From a virus: a stretch of DNA of 64,000 nucleotides. Made by a program: the position numbers and the translations under genes. The notes beneath the pieces are model-generated. The model searched no databases. It was not told the DNA's origin and saw only the letters and a list, made by a program, of their open reading frames with translations. Position 1 is the first letter of the stretch. Each line of letters begins with the position of its first letter. This document shows positions 14,957 through 22,144 of the stretch, one piece after another. The stretch is taken from the IMG/VR virus record IMGVR_UViG_3300042938_002038, positions 1-64,000 of that record, one strand, 5' to 3'.

Positions 14957-15226
14957 ATGTATACTCGTGATACTTTACTAAGAGACCTACGACAGAGTAT
15001 TCTAGATGTAACATTTACAAAGGTAAATGGCGAGGAACGTAAAATGCGTTGCACTCTAGTCCCATCACTACTACCAGAAACCTATCGTGCTAGTCTTGAA
15101 GAACAAACCGCTGAAAAGCAATTTCATCAAGTTAATCAAGATGTGATTGCATGTTGGGATCTAGAAAACAATGGCTGGCGTTCCTTCCGGATTGATTCCG
15201 TCATTTATACACAAGCTATTCAATAG
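14957..15226 (+). CDS. small beta-barrel phage protein (DUF2693-like)
   Basis: 89 residues: LLRDLRQSILDVTFTKVNGEERKMRCTL, here noted at residues 7-34, then LVPSLLP and VIACWDLENNGWRSFRIDSV near the end. This is the recognisable pattern of a small SH3-like beta-barrel family common in T4-like cyanophages and other marine myoviruses, annotated as DUF2693 where named. Function is unknown; the SH3-like fold and the WRSFRIDSV strand suggest nucleic-acid or protein binding. The ribosome site is AAAGGA. Confidence 0.75.
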   Translation: MYTRDTLLRDLRQSILDVTFTKVNGEERKMRCTLVPSLLPETYRASLEEQTAEKQFHQVNQDVIACWDLENNGWRSFRIDSVIYTQAIQ

Positions 15227-15244
15227 TTATTAAGGAATAAAATA

Positions 15245-15607
15245 ATGGGTAAATATTGGGGTTATCATTTTCATCTAGATGCTTCTGGTTGTGATCCAAA
15301 AGCAATTAAAACACGAAAAGTAATTAAGAATTTTATTACAGAACTAGTCCCTGCAATTGATATGATTCCGTATAAGGATCCAAAAATTGTCAAATTTGGT
15401 ACGGATGATAAAGCTGGTTATACACTAGTTCAACTTATTGAAACTTCAAATATCTGCGCTCATTTTGTGGATGAAACAAATGCAGTTTATCTAGATGTAT
15501 TTTCATGCAAGGAATATGATCCGCAAATTGTAGAAGATTTAGTGGTAAAATATTTTGGTGCTCAAAGGTTTAATAAATTCTTTATGCATCGTCAGGCGCC
15601 AGAATAA
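15245..15607 (+). CDS. speD: S-adenosylmethionine decarboxylase proenzyme
   Basis: Makes decarboxylated S-adenosylmethionine, the aminopropyl donor for spermidine. The sequence WGYHFHLDASGC, FGTDDKAGYTLVQLIETSNICAHF, here split at about residues 57-80, and ETNAVYLDVFSCKEYD keep the family order: the self-cleavage Ser in ETSNI, the processing His in AHF and the Cys acid/base in DVFSC. 120 residues is the usual phage and bacterial class 1b length. Known as an accessory metabolic gene of cyanophages. Polyamines neutralise packaged DNA, so the gene probably supports packaging or replication. Confidence 0.85.
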   Translation: MGKYWGYHFHLDASGCDPKAIKTRKVIKNFITELVPAIDMIPYKDPKIVKFGTDDKAGYTLVQLIETSNICAHFVDETNAVYLDVFSCKEYDPQIVEDLVVKYFGAQRFNKFFMHRQAPE

Positions 15608-15617
15608 AGGTTAGTTA

Positions 15618-16622
15618 ATGACAGCTTTTGAAGAGAATGAAGTTTCACTAAAAGCAAATGGTGGGACAGAGATTGCTAAAAGAAAACTGGGATCAATAAT
15701 TGATCCCTCACTTCTAGATCATTTTCAAATTATAAGTTCTCGACCAAGAGAACTAGATGAGTCTAAGATAAGGGTTCTGTGGTTTCATGATCTACCAAAT
15801 GACAATGAAATTGCAAAACTTCGTGAACCAGGATTTAGAGATAAATTCCATAAGTTTGTTTATATTTCAAATTGGCAAATGAGTCAATTTCAACTATTCC
15901 ATGGTATTCCATACGACAATAGATCAATTGTTCTAGAACATGGGATTGAACCAGCAGACCCACTAGCAAGATGGTCACATGGTGATGATAAAATTCGGAT
16001 TGTATATACTTCTACCCCACAAAGAGGTCTAGATATTCTAGTTGATGTTTTTGAACATCTAGCGCAAACTGATCTAGATATTCATTTAGACGTGTTTTCT
16101 AGCTTCAAGATTTATGGATGGGATGAAGCAGATAAACAATTTGAGCCACTATATGATAGAATTAGAAATCATCCTAATATGACCTACCATGGTTTTAAAC
16201 CAAATGATGAATTAAAAAATCATCTAAACTCATGTGATATTTTTGCCTATCCATCTACTTGGATGGAAACTAGTTGTAGAGCAATGCTTGAAGCAATGTC
16301 GGCACAATTAGTATGTGTGCACCCAAATTACGGTGCTCTTCCGGATACATCTGGTTCTTTAAATTTAATGTATCAAGGTTCTTCGAATAGATCAGAGCAT
16401 GCTACAACCTTTGCGGCACATTTAAAAGGCGCCATTCAGTTTGTAAAAGATAAGAAGCACACTGATATTACCAGATTTAATAAAATCTATATTGATAATA
16501 GGTATAATCTAGGTAGAATTAAATTTCAATGGGAAGTCATGCTAAAAGAATTGCTAGAAAAATATCCCACACCAGAAAGTAGAAAACTTATTAAACAGAT
16601 GTTTGTTTATAAAACATCATGA
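15618..16622 (+). CDS. GT-B glycosyltransferase (GT4-like)
   Basis: 334 residues. The N-terminus has GGTEIAKRKL, the Gly-rich loop of GT4 enzymes. RIVYTSTPQRGLDILVDVF (about 130-148) is the start of the second Rossmann domain, and SCDIFAYPSTWMETSCRAMLEAM (split around 208-230) is the nucleotide-sugar E-x7-E motif with Glu in METSC and LEAM. No signal peptide or membrane span, so it is cytoplasmic. Possible targets are phage DNA (hydroxymethylated or other modified bases), virion proteins or host envelope precursors; nothing nearby decides between them. Follows speD by 10 bases. Confidence 0.85.
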   Translation: MTAFEENEVSLKANGGTEIAKRKLGSIIDPSLLDHFQIISSRPRELDESKIRVLWFHDLPNDNEIAKLREPGFRDKFHKFVYISNWQMSQFQLFHGIPYDNRSIVLEHGIEPADPLARWSHGDDKIRIVYTSTPQRGLDILVDVFEHLAQTDLDIHLDVFSSFKIYGWDEADKQFEPLYDRIRNHPNMTYHGFKPNDELKNHLNSCDIFAYPSTWMETSCRAMLEAMSAQLVCVHPNYGALPDTSGSLNLMYQGSSNRSEHATTFAAHLKGAIQFVKDKKHTDITRFNKIYIDNRYNLGRIKFQWEVMLKELLEKYPTPESRKLIKQMFVYKTS

Positions 16623-16631
16623 CTAAAAATG

Positions 16632-16660
16632 TTGACAAACATCCTAATATGTGGTATTAT
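16632..16660 (+). promoter_or_regulatory. sigma70-type promoter abutting a start codon
   Basis: TTGACA (16632-16637), a 17-base spacer and TATTAT (16655-16660). The -10 box ends only five bases before the ATG of the next gene, so a normal start point would give a leaderless or nearly leaderless mRNA. Confidence 0.75.
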
Positions 16661-16665
16661 AAACT

Positions 16666-17043
16666 ATGAATACCTCTAATAATGTTATCCTATTCCCAAC
16701 CAAAAATAACAAATACAATGGTCCGCAAACACTTGAAGAAGTGGATGAGACCATTGATTTGGTGAAACAGTTTCATATTCAAGAGACAATTGAGACTATT
16801 GTGCCGTCATTATTTGACCAACTAAATATTGCAGGGTTTCTTCCTGATGAAGATGATGAAGAAATCCTTAAACATTCGGCAATGGTGGTGGAATCTATTA
16901 GATCACTACTTTGTATGGTTCGAGGGATCAATCATCCTCTCCAATTAATTGCTGATAATTTATTTGTTCAAACCGATGACGGTTTAGCTGTATCCGATAA
17001 AGTTAAAATCATTATAACTCCAAAGGAAGGTAAGGGCGAATAG
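16666..17043 (+). CDS. conserved T4-superfamily hypothetical protein
   Basis: 125 residues: NNVILFPTKNNKYNGPQTLEEVDETIDLV, here noted at residues 5-33, then PSLFDQLNIAGF and HSAMVVESIRSLLCMVRGINHP. The pattern (V-x-F-P-T-K ... G-P-x-T-L-x-x-V, then L-F-x-Q-x-x-I-A-G-F) is a conserved phage family, helical and acidic, with no known role. It sits directly under promoter 16632-16660 and upstream of RNase H. The ATG is nearly at the predicted transcription start; no ribosome site can be present on such an RNA, but read-through from upstream would also express it. Confidence 0.7.
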   Translation: MNTSNNVILFPTKNNKYNGPQTLEEVDETIDLVKQFHIQETIETIVPSLFDQLNIAGFLPDEDDEEILKHSAMVVESIRSLLCMVRGINHPLQLIADNLFVQTDDGLAVSDKVKIIITPKEGKGE

Positions 17044-17054
17044 CCCATTATATC

Positions 17055-17915
17055 ATGATCATCATAGATTTTTCCCAGGTTATGCTATCAAATATTATGG
17101 TTCAGCTGGGCAATCATACAAATGCCCAAGTTGATGAAAACATGTGCCGCCATATGGTATTAAACTCTCTTCGGTTATATAAAACCAAGTTTGGTGCTGA
17201 ATATGGTAAAATTGTAATTGCCTGTGATGCTACAAATTATTGGCGTCGTCAAGTCTTTCCGTATTATAAAGCTAATAGAAAGAAATCACAAGCTGCTTCC
17301 GAACTTGATTGGAAAGCTATCTTTGAGTGCCTGAATAAGATTCGTGATGAACTTTTAGAATATTTTCCATATGCTGTTGTTCGTGTTGATACAGCAGAAG
17401 CGGATGATATTATTGCTACACTTTGTCATGAATATGGAAATACATCAGAAAAGCTTATGATTATTTCTGGTGATAAGGACTTTCAACAACTGCAGCACTA
17501 TATGAACGTTCATCAATATAGTCCAGTTCTTAAAAAGTCAATTGTTTGTAATGATCCGGATAAGTTCCTTAAGGAACATATTATCAAAGGTGATGCTGGT
17601 GATGGCGTGCCTAATTTTCTTTCACCAGATAATTCCTTTGTTCTGAGTATTCGCCAAAAGCCTGTAACACAAAAAAGGCTAGAAGAATATCTAAAAAAGA
17701 CACCACATGAATTTTGTTGCACACTAGAACAACTGCGTAATTATAAGCGCAATGAGCAACTCATTGATCTATCTAAAATTCCTGTAGAAGTCTCTACAAA
17801 GATCATGGAGACCTACCATGATCAAGCGGCTAAAGCCTCATCTTCAAATTTAATGAACTATTTTATTGCTAATCGACTAAAGAATTTAATGGAGCATATT
17901 AATGAATTTATTTAA
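17055..17915 (+). CDS. rnh: T4-type RNase H, 5'-3' flap exonuclease
   Basis: Removes RNA primers from Okazaki fragments. FEN-1/T4 RNase H fold: IIIDFSQVMLS with the first metal Asp (residue 4), KIVIACDATNYWRRQVFPYY (Asp at about 57 and the R-R-x-x-x-P-x-Y-K-A-N-R arch), the A-E-A-D-D-I-I metal cluster at about 118-124, ISGDKDFQQL (about 141-150) and GDAGDGVPNF in the helix-hairpin region. Length 286 is close to T4 RNase H. With primase, gp59 and gp32 it forms the lagging-strand set. Confidence 0.93.
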   Translation: MIIIDFSQVMLSNIMVQLGNHTNAQVDENMCRHMVLNSLRLYKTKFGAEYGKIVIACDATNYWRRQVFPYYKANRKKSQAASELDWKAIFECLNKIRDELLEYFPYAVVRVDTAEADDIIATLCHEYGNTSEKLMIISGDKDFQQLQHYMNVHQYSPVLKKSIVCNDPDKFLKEHIIKGDAGDGVPNFLSPDNSFVLSIRQKPVTQKRLEEYLKKTPHEFCCTLEQLRNYKRNEQLIDLSKIPVEVSTKIMETYHDQAAKASSSNLMNYFIANRLKNLMEHINEFI

Positions 17916-17927
17916 TGGAGACACTAA

Positions 17928-18341
17928 GTGAAACTAGGTGTCTCCGAAGTCCTCGAAGCAGCTTCCCAGATAACTGATAGAAATGAAAGAATCAGATATC
18001 TACAAGTCAACAGTTCAGTTCCTTTGCATACGGTTTTTCAAGGAGCATTTGATCCCAAAATTAAGTGGCTTCTTCCGGAAGGTGCACCACCATATAAACC
18101 AAATGATTTAGTGGATCAACAACATGTATTTTTTTCTGAATGTAGAAAAATGTATCTGTTTATTGAAGGTGGTAATAATGATCTAAAACCACTCCGTCGA
18201 GAAGCATTATTTGTTCAGATGCTTGAACGTCTTGATCCAAAAGATGCTAAACTACTGTTGGCTATAAAAGATAAACATATCCCATATCCCGGGATTACCG
18301 AGGATGTTATTAAGGAGGCTTTTCCAGGTCTACTTCCATGA
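17928..18341 (+). CDS. conserved phage protein (DUF6433-like)
   Basis: Starts at GTG with GGAG upstream. The 137-residue protein has SEVLEAASQITDRNERIRYL, LHTVFQGAFDPKIKWLLPEG and LERLDPKDAKLLLAIKDKHI, then PYPGITEDVIKEAFPGLLP. This matches a family I know as DUF6433 from marine T4-like phages, regularly next to RNase H and in the region where T4 has dsbA and gene 33. No function is established. The stop overlaps the next ATG (ATGA). Confidence 0.75.
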   Translation: MKLGVSEVLEAASQITDRNERIRYLQVNSSVPLHTVFQGAFDPKIKWLLPEGAPPYKPNDLVDQQHVFFSECRKMYLFIEGGNNDLKPLRREALFVQMLERLDPKDAKLLLAIKDKHIPYPGITEDVIKEAFPGLLP

Positions 18342-18511
18342 GTAAAAATAAGAAAAATTATATAGACCAGCTTGATGGTTATGATGAGGATGAATATCGT
18401 AAAAATGTTCTTAGGGATCAGGAACGTAGAAAAAATAAGCGACTTGCTAATGCACTTCGATCTAAAAATATCAAAGATTTAATGTATCTCGAAGAAGACG
18501 AGGAAGACTGA
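18338..18511 (+). CDS. small charged hypothetical protein
   Basis: 57 residues, with ATGA and TGATG overlaps on both sides. Basic middle (RDQERRKNKRLANALRSKNI) and acidic end (DLMYLEEDEED). The short hydrophobic-plus-acidic C-terminus is reminiscent of the sliding-clamp-binding tails of T4 late-transcription proteins, but this is only a resemblance. Position (between a DUF6433-like gene and an FmdB-like gene downstream of RNase H) is conserved in related phages as far as I recall. Confidence 0.6.
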   Translation: MSKNKKNYIDQLDGYDEDEYRKNVLRDQERRKNKRLANALRSKNIKDLMYLEEDEED

Positions 18512-18759
18512 TGCCCACTTATCTTTTTAAAAATATAAATACCGACGAAGAGGTTGAACTCTTCATGTCAATAACAGAGAGGGACAAGTATCTAGAAGAT
18601 AATCCAAATATCACACAACTTGTTCACGGTGCACCAAGTATAGGCGATCCAATTCGTCTGGGACTCCGTAAACCCGATGATGGCTTCAGAGATCGCCTTA
18701 GAGAGATAAAGAAGCACCATAGTCGTGGTATATCCAAGAGTACCGTAAATACTTTTTAA
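18511..18759 (+). CDS. FmdB-like small protein without zinc Cys
   Basis: 82 residues: MPTYLFKNINTDEEVELFMS is the N-terminal hairpin of FmdB-type zinc ribbons (MPxYxFxxxxxGEE), but the Cys pairs are missing. It ends with KPDDGFRDRLREIKKHHSRG and STVNTF, a conserved tail in the phage versions. In T4-like cyanophages the homologue also lies beside phoH and RNase H. Probably a small regulatory or structural-assembly protein; function unknown. A TATAAATA box inside its coding sequence (18534-18541) might be a late promoter for phoH or chance. Confidence 0.75.
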   Translation: MPTYLFKNINTDEEVELFMSITERDKYLEDNPNITQLVHGAPSIGDPIRLGLRKPDDGFRDRLREIKKHHSRGISKSTVNTF

Positions 18760-18789
18760 ATGCTCGTGAACCAAAAAAGGTTTCACTTA

Positions 18790-19533
18790 ATGTCAGCACC
18801 ACCGAAAAAAAGACTATCTCGTAGAGAAAAAAGACAAAATAAAGAGAGCAATGGAGCAGTAGGAGATAAAATAAATTTTAATCTTCAGGAAGTTTTTCCT
18901 TTAACAGAGAATCAAAAACTAACGTTTAATTCTTATGATCAAGGAAAAAATTTAATGCTTCATGGTATTGCAGGTACTGGGAAAAGTTATATTTCTATGT
19001 ACCTAGCACTCAATCAAATACTCAGTGAAGATTCTCCTTATAAAAAATTATATATTGTAAGATCAGTTGTGCCTACAAGAGATATGGGATTTCTTCCTGG
19101 CAACAACAAAGAAAAATCTAAAGTATATGAAGCACCATATTATGCTATATGTTCAGAACTTTTTAAGCGTGGTGATGCTTATGATTATCTAAAACAAAAA
19201 AATATAATTGAATTTATATCAACCTCATTTATTAGAGGCATAACTCTAAACGATTGTATTATTATTTTAGATGAGATGCAAAATGCTTCTCTTCATGAAT
19301 TAGATTCTGTTATTACACGTGTTGGTAAAAATTGTAAAATTATATTCTCTGGTGACTTTACCCAAAGTGATTTCACCAATGAAAAAGAAAGAAATGGTCT
19401 TCCACAATTTATGAAAATCATTCGTGGTATAAAAAGCTTTAAATTTGTTGAATTTAATAAGAATGATATTTTGAGGAGTGATTTAGTTCGTGACTACATC
19501 ATTGAAAAAGACAGACTTGGGATTGCCGCTTAA
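18790..19533 (+). CDS. phoH: PhoH-like ATPase
   Basis: Start chosen at ATG 18790, which has AAAGG nine bases upstream; the frame is open to an ATG at 18760. P-loop ATPase: Walker A GIAGTGKS (about residues 57-64 of this start), Walker B CIIILDEMQNAS, and the PhoH sequence VRSVVPTRDMGFLPG. IIFSGDFTQSDF is the sensor-type motif. It is a very common gene in marine phages. Bacterial PhoH proteins are linked to RNA and phosphate-stress responses and its phage role is unsettled. The 3' end overlaps the next gene by 44 bases. Confidence 0.93.
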   Translation: MSAPPKKRLSRREKRQNKESNGAVGDKINFNLQEVFPLTENQKLTFNSYDQGKNLMLHGIAGTGKSYISMYLALNQILSEDSPYKKLYIVRSVVPTRDMGFLPGNNKEKSKVYEAPYYAICSELFKRGDAYDYLKQKNIIEFISTSFIRGITLNDCIIILDEMQNASLHELDSVITRVGKNCKIIFSGDFTQSDFTNEKERNGLPQFMKIIRGIKSFKFVEFNKNDILRSDLVRDYIIEKDRLGIAA

Positions 19534-19747
19534 TTGGCAATCAATTGAAGATTATAATCCTAAAGAACATGGATTTGTTGTAGTTGCAAATAAGCATAAA
19601 AAATGGATTAGATTTGGTAGATTATATCCTGGGTTAAATCGGTGGTACTATTCAGGTACCACCGAAAACGCTCAATATTCAGAAGGTCATAATGATAGTG
19701 ATAAACCTACACATTGGGCTCCAATGTTTAAAGCACCATGGGATTAA
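19490..19747 (+). CDS. small hypothetical protein with DUF551-like end
   Basis: The frame opens at GTG 19490 inside phoH; a later TTG start (around 19517) is possible, so the N-terminus is uncertain. The C-terminal part (WIRFGRLYPGLNRWYYSGTT ... DKPTHWAPMFKAP) has the P-T-H-W-x-P-x-x-x-P ending typical of DUF551, a small beta-rich family widespread in phages. Located between phoH and the nuclease gene with a 3-base gap downstream. No function known. Confidence 0.6.
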   Translation: MTTSLKKTDLGLPLNWQSIEDYNPKEHGFVVVANKHKKWIRFGRLYPGLNRWYYSGTTENAQYSEGHNDSDKPTHWAPMFKAPWD

Positions 19748-19750
19748 ATA

Positions 19751-20389
19751 ATGTTCATTCATGAATTACTAAATCTAGCTACACTAGAGCGTACTGAAAA
19801 AGACGGAAAGAGATACTACATCACACCAGATGGAGTATTTCCTTCCGTCACTACAGTATTAGGTGAAAAGTTAGATAAATCCGGATTAGAACTCTGGAAA
19901 GCAAAAGTTGGTGTAGAAAAAGCCGAACAGATTTCCAGACAAGCAGCCACAAGAGGTTCTGCCGTACACAAACTTTGTGAAGACTACTTAATGAATGACG
20001 TCATTGATTCTCGTAAAGTCATGCCATTTAATATGATGACCTTTAATACCATTAAGCCAATTCTTGATAAAAATATCAATAAAGTATATGGAGTTGAAGC
20101 GGCATTATATTCAAAGAAACTAAACACAGCTGGTACTTCAGATTTATTAGCAGAATATAATGGCGTAAATTCTATTGTAGATTTTAAGACTTCTAGAAAA
20201 GAGAAGAAAGAAGAGTGGATTCAAAACTATTTTCTACAAGCAACCATTTACTCTATGATGGCTGAAGAGTTGACCAATTTAAAGTTCCCGCAAATAGTCA
20301 TTATTATATCAAATGATGACTATGAAGTTCAAACTTTTATAAAGAATCGAGATGACTATAAGGATAAAGTTCTAGAACTTTTCAACTAA
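19751..20389 (+). CDS. PD-(D/E)XK exonuclease, Cas4/RecB-like
   Basis: 212 residues. RGSAVHKLCEDYL (about 71-83) supplies the His and Glu of the N-terminal helix, GTSDLLAEYN (about 127-136) the Asp, and SIVDFKTSRKEKK (about 140-152) the D-x-K of the PD-(D/E)XK core. QNYFLQATIYSMM is the Q-x3-Y helix typical of Cas4/AddB/MGME1 nucleases. There is no 4Fe-4S Cys cluster, so it resembles MGME1-type ssDNA exonucleases. It probably works in recombination-dependent replication or end processing. Last gene of the long rightward unit. Confidence 0.88.
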   Translation: MFIHELLNLATLERTEKDGKRYYITPDGVFPSVTTVLGEKLDKSGLELWKAKVGVEKAEQISRQAATRGSAVHKLCEDYLMNDVIDSRKVMPFNMMTFNTIKPILDKNINKVYGVEAALYSKKLNTAGTSDLLAEYNGVNSIVDFKTSRKEKKEEWIQNYFLQATIYSMMAEELTNLKFPQIVIIISNDDYEVQTFIKNRDDYKDKVLELFN

Positions 20390-20415
20390 AAAAAGGGGAA
20401 GCATTGCTTCCCCTT
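20388..20415 (-). terminator. intrinsic terminator between convergent genes
   Basis: A 10-bp perfect stem AAGGGGAAGC / GCTTCCCCTT with loop ATT (20393-20415). The plus-strand A-run just left of it gives a U-tract on the minus-strand transcript, so it acts best on leftward transcription. Rightward RNA would have only a weak U-tract (CUUACUUG). Confidence 0.8.
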
Positions 20416-20689
20416 ACTTGTTTAAGTTTCTTTTTAGTACTTCAAGTTCTTCCTTACTAAGTTTACTCATAGCGCTGTTTAACAATGTTTTCTCTGCTTC
20501 TTCTTTAGCTTTTTTAGATGCATTTAAAGTATATGATCCTTCATATAAGTCACGTGATTTGGGTATTTTTACACGTGGTCTTTTTGTATACTCATGATTA
20601 ATCTTACTAGAATTGGATGCAGAAGTAGGCGCTATGCATCCACGATCTCTGCAATCCATTCTATCACAATCTTGACATTCATTGTACAC
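20414..20689 (-). CDS. hypothetical Cys-rich/coiled protein
   Basis: 91 residues. The N-terminus is a compact Cys cluster, MYNECQDCDRMDCRDRGC (C5, C8, C13, C18), compatible with a single zinc site. The middle is basic, and the C-terminal 45 residues are charged and helical (SKKAKEEAEKTLLNSAMSKL). It is the last gene of the leftward operon and directly precedes the terminator. No family recognised. Confidence 0.6.
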   Translation of the reverse strand: MYNECQDCDRMDCRDRGCIAPTSASNSSKINHEYTKRPRVKIPKSRDLYEGSYTLNASKKAKEEAEKTLLNSAMSKLSKEELEVLKRNLNK

Positions 20690-20691
20690 TT

Positions 20692-20988
20692 TTAATTCCT
20701 AATTTGATAATAAACTTCAAGTGAAATTTGATTCAAAAAAAATGGTGAGACATTATTTCGAATCTCAACCCTAAGACGTCTTGAAGAGTGATTTTCAATT
20801 TCATCCCATACTTCATCATATATTTGATCATAGACTTGATTCCTGACTTGATGCCAGATTTGATTCCAGGCTTGATCACTGATTTGATTGTCGACTTGAT
20901 TCCTGACTTGATGCCAGATTTGATTCCAGGCTTGATCACTGATTTGATCTTCGACTTGGCGCAAGACTTGATCCGAGACTCTATTCAT
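20692..20988 (-). CDS. tetrapeptide-repeat protein (x-x-Q-V/I), long member
   Basis: 98 residues made almost entirely of four-residue units, read from Met1: MNRV SDQV LRQV EDQI SDQA, then on for about 24 units. Position 3 is mostly Gln, position 4 Val/Ile, position 2 Asp/Asn/Arg, and position 1 variable with Trp, Tyr, Arg or Glu. The last seven units are degenerate. A 20-residue block is duplicated, and its DNA copies (20833-20888 and 20893-20948) are identical over 56 bases, so repeat number changed recently. At least ten other genes at 21.0-28.4 kb belong to the same family. No known domain, signal peptide or membrane span. Function unknown. Confidence 0.75.
   Translation of the reverse strand: MNRVSDQVLRQVEDQISDQAWNQIWHQVRNQVDNQISDQAWNQIWHQVRNQVYDQIYDEVWDEIENHSSRRLRVEIRNNVSPFFLNQISLEVYYQIRN
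20833..20948 (-). repeat. 56-bp perfect direct repeat at 60-bp offset
   Basis: Bases 20833-20888 are repeated exactly at 20893-20948, inside the tetrapeptide-repeat gene. The 60-bp period equals five tetrapeptide units, so the frame is kept. Perfect identity including silent positions implies a recent tandem duplication. Confidence 0.9.
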
Positions 20989-21040
20989 TTAAATTATCAA
21001 TGGCGTTTGTCATGATGATGCCGACATCATTCTCGTTCAT
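20981..21040 (-). CDS. possible 19-residue coupled peptide
   Basis: ATG at 21040 to TAG at 20981 reads MNENDVGIIMTNAIDNLNE. It overlaps the end of the upstream gene (stop at 21027) by 14 bases and the start of the repeat gene by 8, so it bridges an otherwise noncoding gap in a coupled series. Too short for certainty; it may only be a ribosome-reinitiation bridge. Confidence 0.35.
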   Translation of the reverse strand: MNENDVGIIMTNAIDNLNE

Positions 21041-21209
21041 TTATTTCACCCTTTATAAGATGTGCAATCTGATTTTGGAATATAGACCAAGTTATATCAT
21101 ATGTTTTATCGGCGACATCACGCATACATCGTTGACTTACATTCATATATATTTTATTGCCAGCACTCATTAAAAGTTTAGTTTTAAGATTATATTTAGC
21201 TCCAACCAT
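21027..21209 (-). CDS. degenerate tetrapeptide-repeat protein
   Basis: 60 residues from ATG 21209, four bases after the stop of the AAA+ gene; the frame is open further into that gene. The C-terminal two-thirds keeps the four-residue beat of the family with a hydrophobic or Thr/Cys residue every fourth position (GNKI YMNV SQRC MRDV ADKT, then YDIT WSIF QNQI AHLI). Gln at position 3 is mostly lost, so it looks like an old, diverged member. It lies between the AAA+ ATPase and the long repeat protein, in the same operon. Function unknown. Confidence 0.55.
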   Translation of the reverse strand: MVGAKYNLKTKLLMSAGNKIYMNVSQRCMRDVADKTYDITWSIFQNQIAHLIKGEINERE

Positions 21210-21213
21210 AGGT

Positions 21214-22089
21214 TTAGTTTTTGCAGCAAGTGACAATGGCACGCTTCATCCAATTGGCATCATTCTTACGGCGAAGGATACCAATCTTAAGAGCCACACG
21301 GAGAGAGAGCTCACGGAGTCGGGTTGCATTCTTTTCGATGAAGTTGAGCACATCGGCCTGAGCAGTAGCATCCAGGCCGATATTCTGCAGCAGACCACCA
21401 CGTACCACCTGACGGATACGGATGAGGTAGTCACGCTGATTCTTCATTGCCAGGTCGATATAATGAGCACGAGACACAAGAGCCGAAAGATGCGGCGCAA
21501 GCCGGGACCCACGGTCAATCATGGCGTCAAAATCGTAGTTGGTAATAAAGATCACGGTACCATCGAACTGAAAGCTCTTGGGCATGCGCTCGGCCGACTC
21601 ATCGTCAATCAGCGTACCCTCGGTCATATACGAGATGATGCGCTTGTCGGTAGTGTCCAGAGCGGCCTTGAGCAGACCGATGGCAGTCTCGTCAAGGAAC
21701 ACATCGTCGGCATCGTCAAACACGAGCACCGAACCAGCAGTACGATGCTGATACAGCAGCTTGTAAAGTGCCGGAGCCTTGACGTAGCCCTTCACGATAC
21801 GATGGGAGGTGGCATTGGGATCCCATGCCTCGAGCGCCTTCTCGACGGTGAACGACTTGCCGAGACCGGCAGGACCGGACACGATCAGCGCACGAACGTC
21901 ACCGTCGATGGCTGCATTTGCCATGTCGGAGAGGATTTCAAAACGGTCGTTGAGCTTCTGCTCAATTTCCTCGTCAGTCTCAACGATAACGGGCTCAGAG
22001 GGCTGAACCACGTTCATGATCTTGTCCATCTTGTCCGTCTTAGCGGTGCGGGTCTTACGGTAGCCATTTTTCGGAACGCCACGGGGCAT
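21214..22089 (-). CDS. AAA+ ATPase
   Basis: 291 residues. A basic N-terminus (MPRGVPKNGYRKTRTAKTDK) precedes the ATPase core: Walker A GPAGLGKS (about 71-78), Walker B VLVFDDADDVF (about 120-130), sensor 1 VIFITNYD and an Arg-containing RGSRLAPHLSALVSRAHYI segment. The C-terminal region ends with LRELSLRVALKIG, a sensor-2-like Arg helix. The architecture suggests a DnaC/helicase-loader-like or remodelling ATPase. Codons are clearly GC-richer than in flanking AT-rich genes. It heads a leftward unit with its own promoter (22116-22144), followed by two tetrapeptide-repeat genes. Specific partner unknown. Confidence 0.85.
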   Translation of the reverse strand: MPRGVPKNGYRKTRTAKTDKMDKIMNVVQPSEPVIVETDEEIEQKLNDRFEILSDMANAAIDGDVRALIVSGPAGLGKSFTVEKALEAWDPNATSHRIVKGYVKAPALYKLLYQHRTAGSVLVFDDADDVFLDETAIGLLKAALDTTDKRIISYMTEGTLIDDESAERMPKSFQFDGTVIFITNYDFDAMIDRGSRLAPHLSALVSRAHYIDLAMKNQRDYLIRIRQVVRGGLLQNIGLDATAQADVLNFIEKNATRLRELSLRVALKIGILRRKNDANWMKRAIVTCCKN

Positions 22090-22115
22090 GTCAGTGTCCT
22101 TTTGTGTATAAGCAA

Positions 22116-22144
22116 ACCTTATCCCAGATTGGGATTAAAGTCAA
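22116..22144 (-). promoter_or_regulatory. sigma70-type promoter with dyad spacer, leftward
   Basis: On the minus strand TTGACT (22144-22139), a 17-base spacer and TAAGGT (22121-22116), directly upstream of the AAA+ gene. The spacer holds the inverted repeat ATCCCA-ATC-TGGGAT, a likely repressor site. The start of the spacer (TTTAATCCCA) is shared with the promoters at 23253 and 23548. Confidence 0.7.

Noticed and set aside
18534-18541. TATAAATA as a late promoter for phoH
   Set aside because: A perfect box, but inside the coding start of the FmdB-like gene and about 250 bases from phoH. Similar boxes occur by chance inside genes at 53422-53429 and 57786-57793.
20788-21015. Plus-strand frame reading D-L-I-P repeats
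   Set aside because: Exact antisense of the tetrapeptide repeat (GATCAAGTC read backwards gives D-L-I). It lacks the promoter and the M-x-x-V register shown by the sense strand. The same applies to the minus-strand frames at 26432-26827 and 27982-28188.
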